From: Symsagittifera roscoffensis
Taxonomy: Eukaryota > Xenacoelomorpha > Acoela > Convolutidae
Direction of reading: 5' to 3'
Length of the DNA stretch: 60,000 nucleotides
Assembly (NCBI RefSeq): GCF_963678635.1
Contig: NC_087066.1
Location: forward strand, 15,485,949-15,545,948
In this document: piece by piece, positions 57,480 to 60,000 of the stretch
Position numbering within the stretch: the stretch's first letter is position 1
How the letters are laid out: the number at the start of each line of letters is the position of its first letter
The notes under the pieces: model-generated
Told to the model about the DNA's origin: nothing
The model's input: the letters and a program-made list of their open reading frames with translations, nothing else
The model's database searches: none
Program-made: the position numbers and the translations under genes

Positions 57480-58260
57480 TTAATAATTAATACTATACCA
57501 CTGCCGATATGATTAGCGCATACAATTAAATGCCACTTGACAAACAATGATATCCACTAACATGTTTTGTTATGGGAAATCAATAAACTGTTCTACGGTC
57601 TATCCATAGGACCAGCAGCTTCTTCTGCGTTTATGAGAAAACTTTTATACCACCAATTTTTAGTAAAAACGTTATTATATTTTTAGACGATGTTTTCCTA
57701 GAATCACAAACAAAACCAGATAAAATTCAAGTTTTAGAAAAAATCACAATATCTTGCCGAAAAAAAATGAAAGAAGCCCCAGATAAATCACTTTTTTTCC
57801 TTACCCGTGTAAGACTCCTGGGACATATTATTAAATGCAGTACAATCACACCTTCAAAAACACGAGTGATGCAATCTTAAAACTTCAACCACCATCGAAC
57901 AAAACAAAATCCAAGAATTCTTTCGAATGCTTAATTTTTTAGGTGAAAATGTTTAGTAAATGCGATATATCTCAGACCTTTTTTAGTATTCTTAGACAAC
58001 AAAATTTTTAAAAATGGATTATAGAACATCAAAAACGCTTCGATGAAATAAAAACCCTTCGGAATTGGCGCAGCACTCTTACAATCACTCTTACAAAAAA
58101 GGTTCAAGCAAAATGAACCTAATATCAGCAAATTCAGGACTTTTTACGCAAGCAGAACTCAGACTCTCTACCCTTATGAGAGATTGTACAGCCATAATTT
58201 ATATATTAACGGAATACGATTTCTTAATGCTTGGTTAAAAACACCCGACAGTTTTCTTTA
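57480..58260 (+). pseudogene. pol: RT and RNase H remnants (first copy)
   Basis: RT pieces: ADMISAYN, stop, MPLDKQ (about 57504-57545), KLFYGLSIGPAASSAFMRKL (about 57587-57646), IIFLDDVFLES with the catalytic Asp pair at 57686-57691, and TRVRLLGHIIK (about 57805-57836). RNase H pieces: FGIGAALLQS and later TLYPYERLYSHNLYING near 58060-58210. Shared broken positions with the second copy at 59213-60000 show that both derive from one dead template. Confidence 0.75.
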
Positions 58261-59212
58261 AAGATCATACATCTAGAGTTTTTCTCATTACACCCAAATT
58301 CAATTCAAACCATAGAACATACAGATTTCAACTCCTTCTAATGAAATTTCCAAAACATATATAAGTTTGGTCAGCAGAAAAAAACTTGTTTTACCAGACA
58401 CTTTTAGTCCTTATACACAACCACAACCTAAACTAATAACACGAAAAACAACTGTAGAAATACCACAAAATTAAAAAAAAAACTTCCCGCAAAAGACGAA
58501 ATATTGCCACAGTTAGAATGTAAATACGCAGTAGAAACTGACTCTTACACTAAACAAATAAACAACTTACAACGTTTTTCTTTGTATCTCGACTGTCAAA
58601 ATAATCTCTATAAAGTAGATTTCTCAGGAAAAAAATACTTAAACCAATGCCATACTTATCATGGATAAAAAAAAGCATGCAGCGGGAAACACCTAAGCAA
58701 AAACCACAACGTAATAAATCATTTCTATTAATAGAAAAAAAATCCCATAGAAACCATATATTTACCAGGTCCTCCCGAATTAGATCAAAGACCCCTGCTT
58801 TAAACCATTAATAAAATTCTAATCTCAAATATACAAATGAACAACAACATTTCTTAACAATATTCAATTTTAAATATTCTCAGATCAATCAACAAGAGTT
58901 AGAACAATTAGCAGAATTATCATTAAAATTTTCATTGGTTCATGCTACATCTAAGTTTGATGGTGGAAAACACATTCACCAATACATCTTCCGCTTAAAC
59001 CTGACGTAGTTTTCAAAAAACACAGCGCAAGTAAAGTACCAATTCACTGACTTAAACCACCTAAAGAAAACACATTCATTAATCATGTAATTTTTCGGGC
59101 AAGAAGCGAATCACTAAAACATGTTCTAGATGAACAATATCTCAATTACTTAATTGATGAATCAAAAGGTAATTAGCCCACAGAATCAATACAGGTAAAC
59201 CTCAATTAAAAA

Positions 59213-60000
59213 ATTAATAATTAATACTATACCACTGCCGATATGATTAGCGCATACAATTAAATGCCACTTGACAAACAATGATATCCACTAACATGTT
59301 TTGTTATGGAAATCAATAAACTGTTCTACGGTCTATCCATAGGACCAGCAGCTTCTTCTGCGTTTATGAGAAAACTTTTATACCACCAATTTTTAGTAAA
59401 AACGTTATTATATTTTTAGACGATGTTTTCATACAATGACAAACAAAACCAGAAAAAATTCAAATTTTAGAAAAAATCACAATATATTGCAGAAAAAAAA
59501 ATGAAAGTAGCCCCAGTTAAATCACATTTTTTCCTTACCCGTGTAAGACTCCTGGGACATATTATTAAATGCAGTACAATTACACCTTCAAAAACACGAG
59601 TGATGCAATCTTAAAACTTCAACCACCATCGAACAAAACAAAATCCAAGAATTCTTTGGAATGCTTAATTTTTTTGGTGAAAATGTTTAGTAAATGCAAT
59701 TTATCTCAGACCTTTTTTAGTATTCTTAGACAACAAAATTTTTAAAAATGGATTATAGAACATCAAAAACGCTTCGACGAAATAAAAACCCTTCGGAATT
59801 GGCGCAGCACTCTTACAATCACTCTTACAAAAAAGGTTCAAGCAAAATGAACCTAATATCAGCAAATTCAGGACTTTTTACGCAAGCAGAACTCAGACTC
59901 TCTACCCTTATGAGAGATTGTACAGCCATAATTTATATATTAACGGAATACGATTTCTTAATGCTTGGTTAAAAACACCCGACAGTTTTCTTTAAAGATC
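59213..60000 (+). pseudogene. pol: RT and RNase H remnants (second copy, cut by window edge)
   Basis: Same order of motifs as the first copy with a few substitutions and single-base indels (for example near 59309 and 59497). The LDD codons are at 59416-59424. A 74-codon ORF at 59748-59972 lies across the RNase H piece in another frame and is not taken as a gene. Confidence 0.75.

Larger units (their letters stand above)
50623..60000 (+). mobile_element. Decayed Ty3/gypsy-type LTR element related to the left one
   Basis: Starts with an LTR block matching 8153-8430, then gag, zinc knuckle, protease, RT and RNase H remnants in that order on the + strand, all broken by stops. PR before RT-RH indicates Ty3/gypsy rather than copia order; integrase was not recognised. 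The DNA is A+C-rich and G-poor like the left element. Two tandem duplications (483 and 1,733 bp) disrupt pol. The element runs off the right edge, so its env region is not visible. Confidence 0.8.
57059..60000. repeat. 1,733-bp tandem duplication of the RT-RNase H region
   Basis: CCTGCTTTAAACCATTAATA begins at 57061 and recurs at 58794. The RT LDD codons (57683-57691) recur at 59416-59424, and the RNase H piece at 58021 recurs at 59755. The offset is 1,733-1,734 throughout and differences are few. The second unit runs off the window. Both units share the same disabling stops, so the duplication came after decay. Confidence 0.88.

Noticed and set aside
59748-59972. 74-codon ORF at the right edge
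   Set aside because: A different frame over the RNase H relic; the homologous stretch in the first copy (58013-58240) lacks the same start-to-stop frame.
1-60000. CRISPR arrays, bacterial operons, tRNA or rRNA genes
   Set aside because: None seen; the spliced genes show animal nuclear DNA, and the short tandem repeats lack the spacer regularity of CRISPR.

Overview
The window is AT-rich metazoan nuclear DNA. The host genes are intron-rich, use GT-AG splicing and are typical of animals: a laminin beta chain, a PX-SH3-RhoGAP protein of the ARHGAP32/33 type and an Mx/dynamin-like GTPase. The species cannot be fixed from the sequence. An invertebrate is likely, and a tunicate such as an appendicularian is possible, but that is a guess. 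There is one assembly gap of 200 N at 47720-47919.

Layout. Positions 1 to about 8430 hold the 3' half of an env-bearing LTR retroelement on the + strand. Five ORFs are packed with 4-base or 13-base overlaps: two tiny membrane proteins, a Pro/Thr/Ser-rich frame with no ATG, a signal-peptide glycoprotein and an unrecognised 599-residue protein. They are followed by a probable 3'UTR intron and an LTR block. This element lies antisense in an intron of the laminin beta gene (8748-22804, - strand). Nineteen exons of that gene can be read with consistent phase from the signal peptide to the first part of the coiled coil; the remaining exons must lie left of the window. Its 3.9-kb intron 8 is built largely of copies of a dispersed repeat.

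Positions 22805-29461 are intergenic, with one possible exon, a 1.1-kb terminal-inverted-repeat element with TA flanks, and several short tandem duplications. The two-exon RhoGAP gene is at 29462-32204. Positions 34141-37490 are a heavily mutated Ty3/gypsy relic of a second kind, with RT, RNase H and integrase remnants. Positions 40827-44603 on the - strand contain coding-like fragments (a C2HC zinc-finger-like frame and fragments that recall the PC4 fold). A diverged minisatellite occupies about 45790-46370. A - strand gene end at 46709-47099 is broken by an apparent one-base homopolymer indel. After the gap comes the Mx/dynamin-like GTPase (47920-49382, 5' incomplete).

Positions 50623-60000 hold a second LTR element related to the left one by its LTR. 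It is decayed: gag, zinc knuckle, protease, RT and RNase H can be read only in pieces. It carries a 483-bp tandem duplication and a 1,733-bp tandem duplication of the RT-RNase H region. Both elements have a striking A+C-rich, G-poor + strand that marks their extent. The left copy shows the env half and the right copy shows the gag-pol half of what looks like one family.
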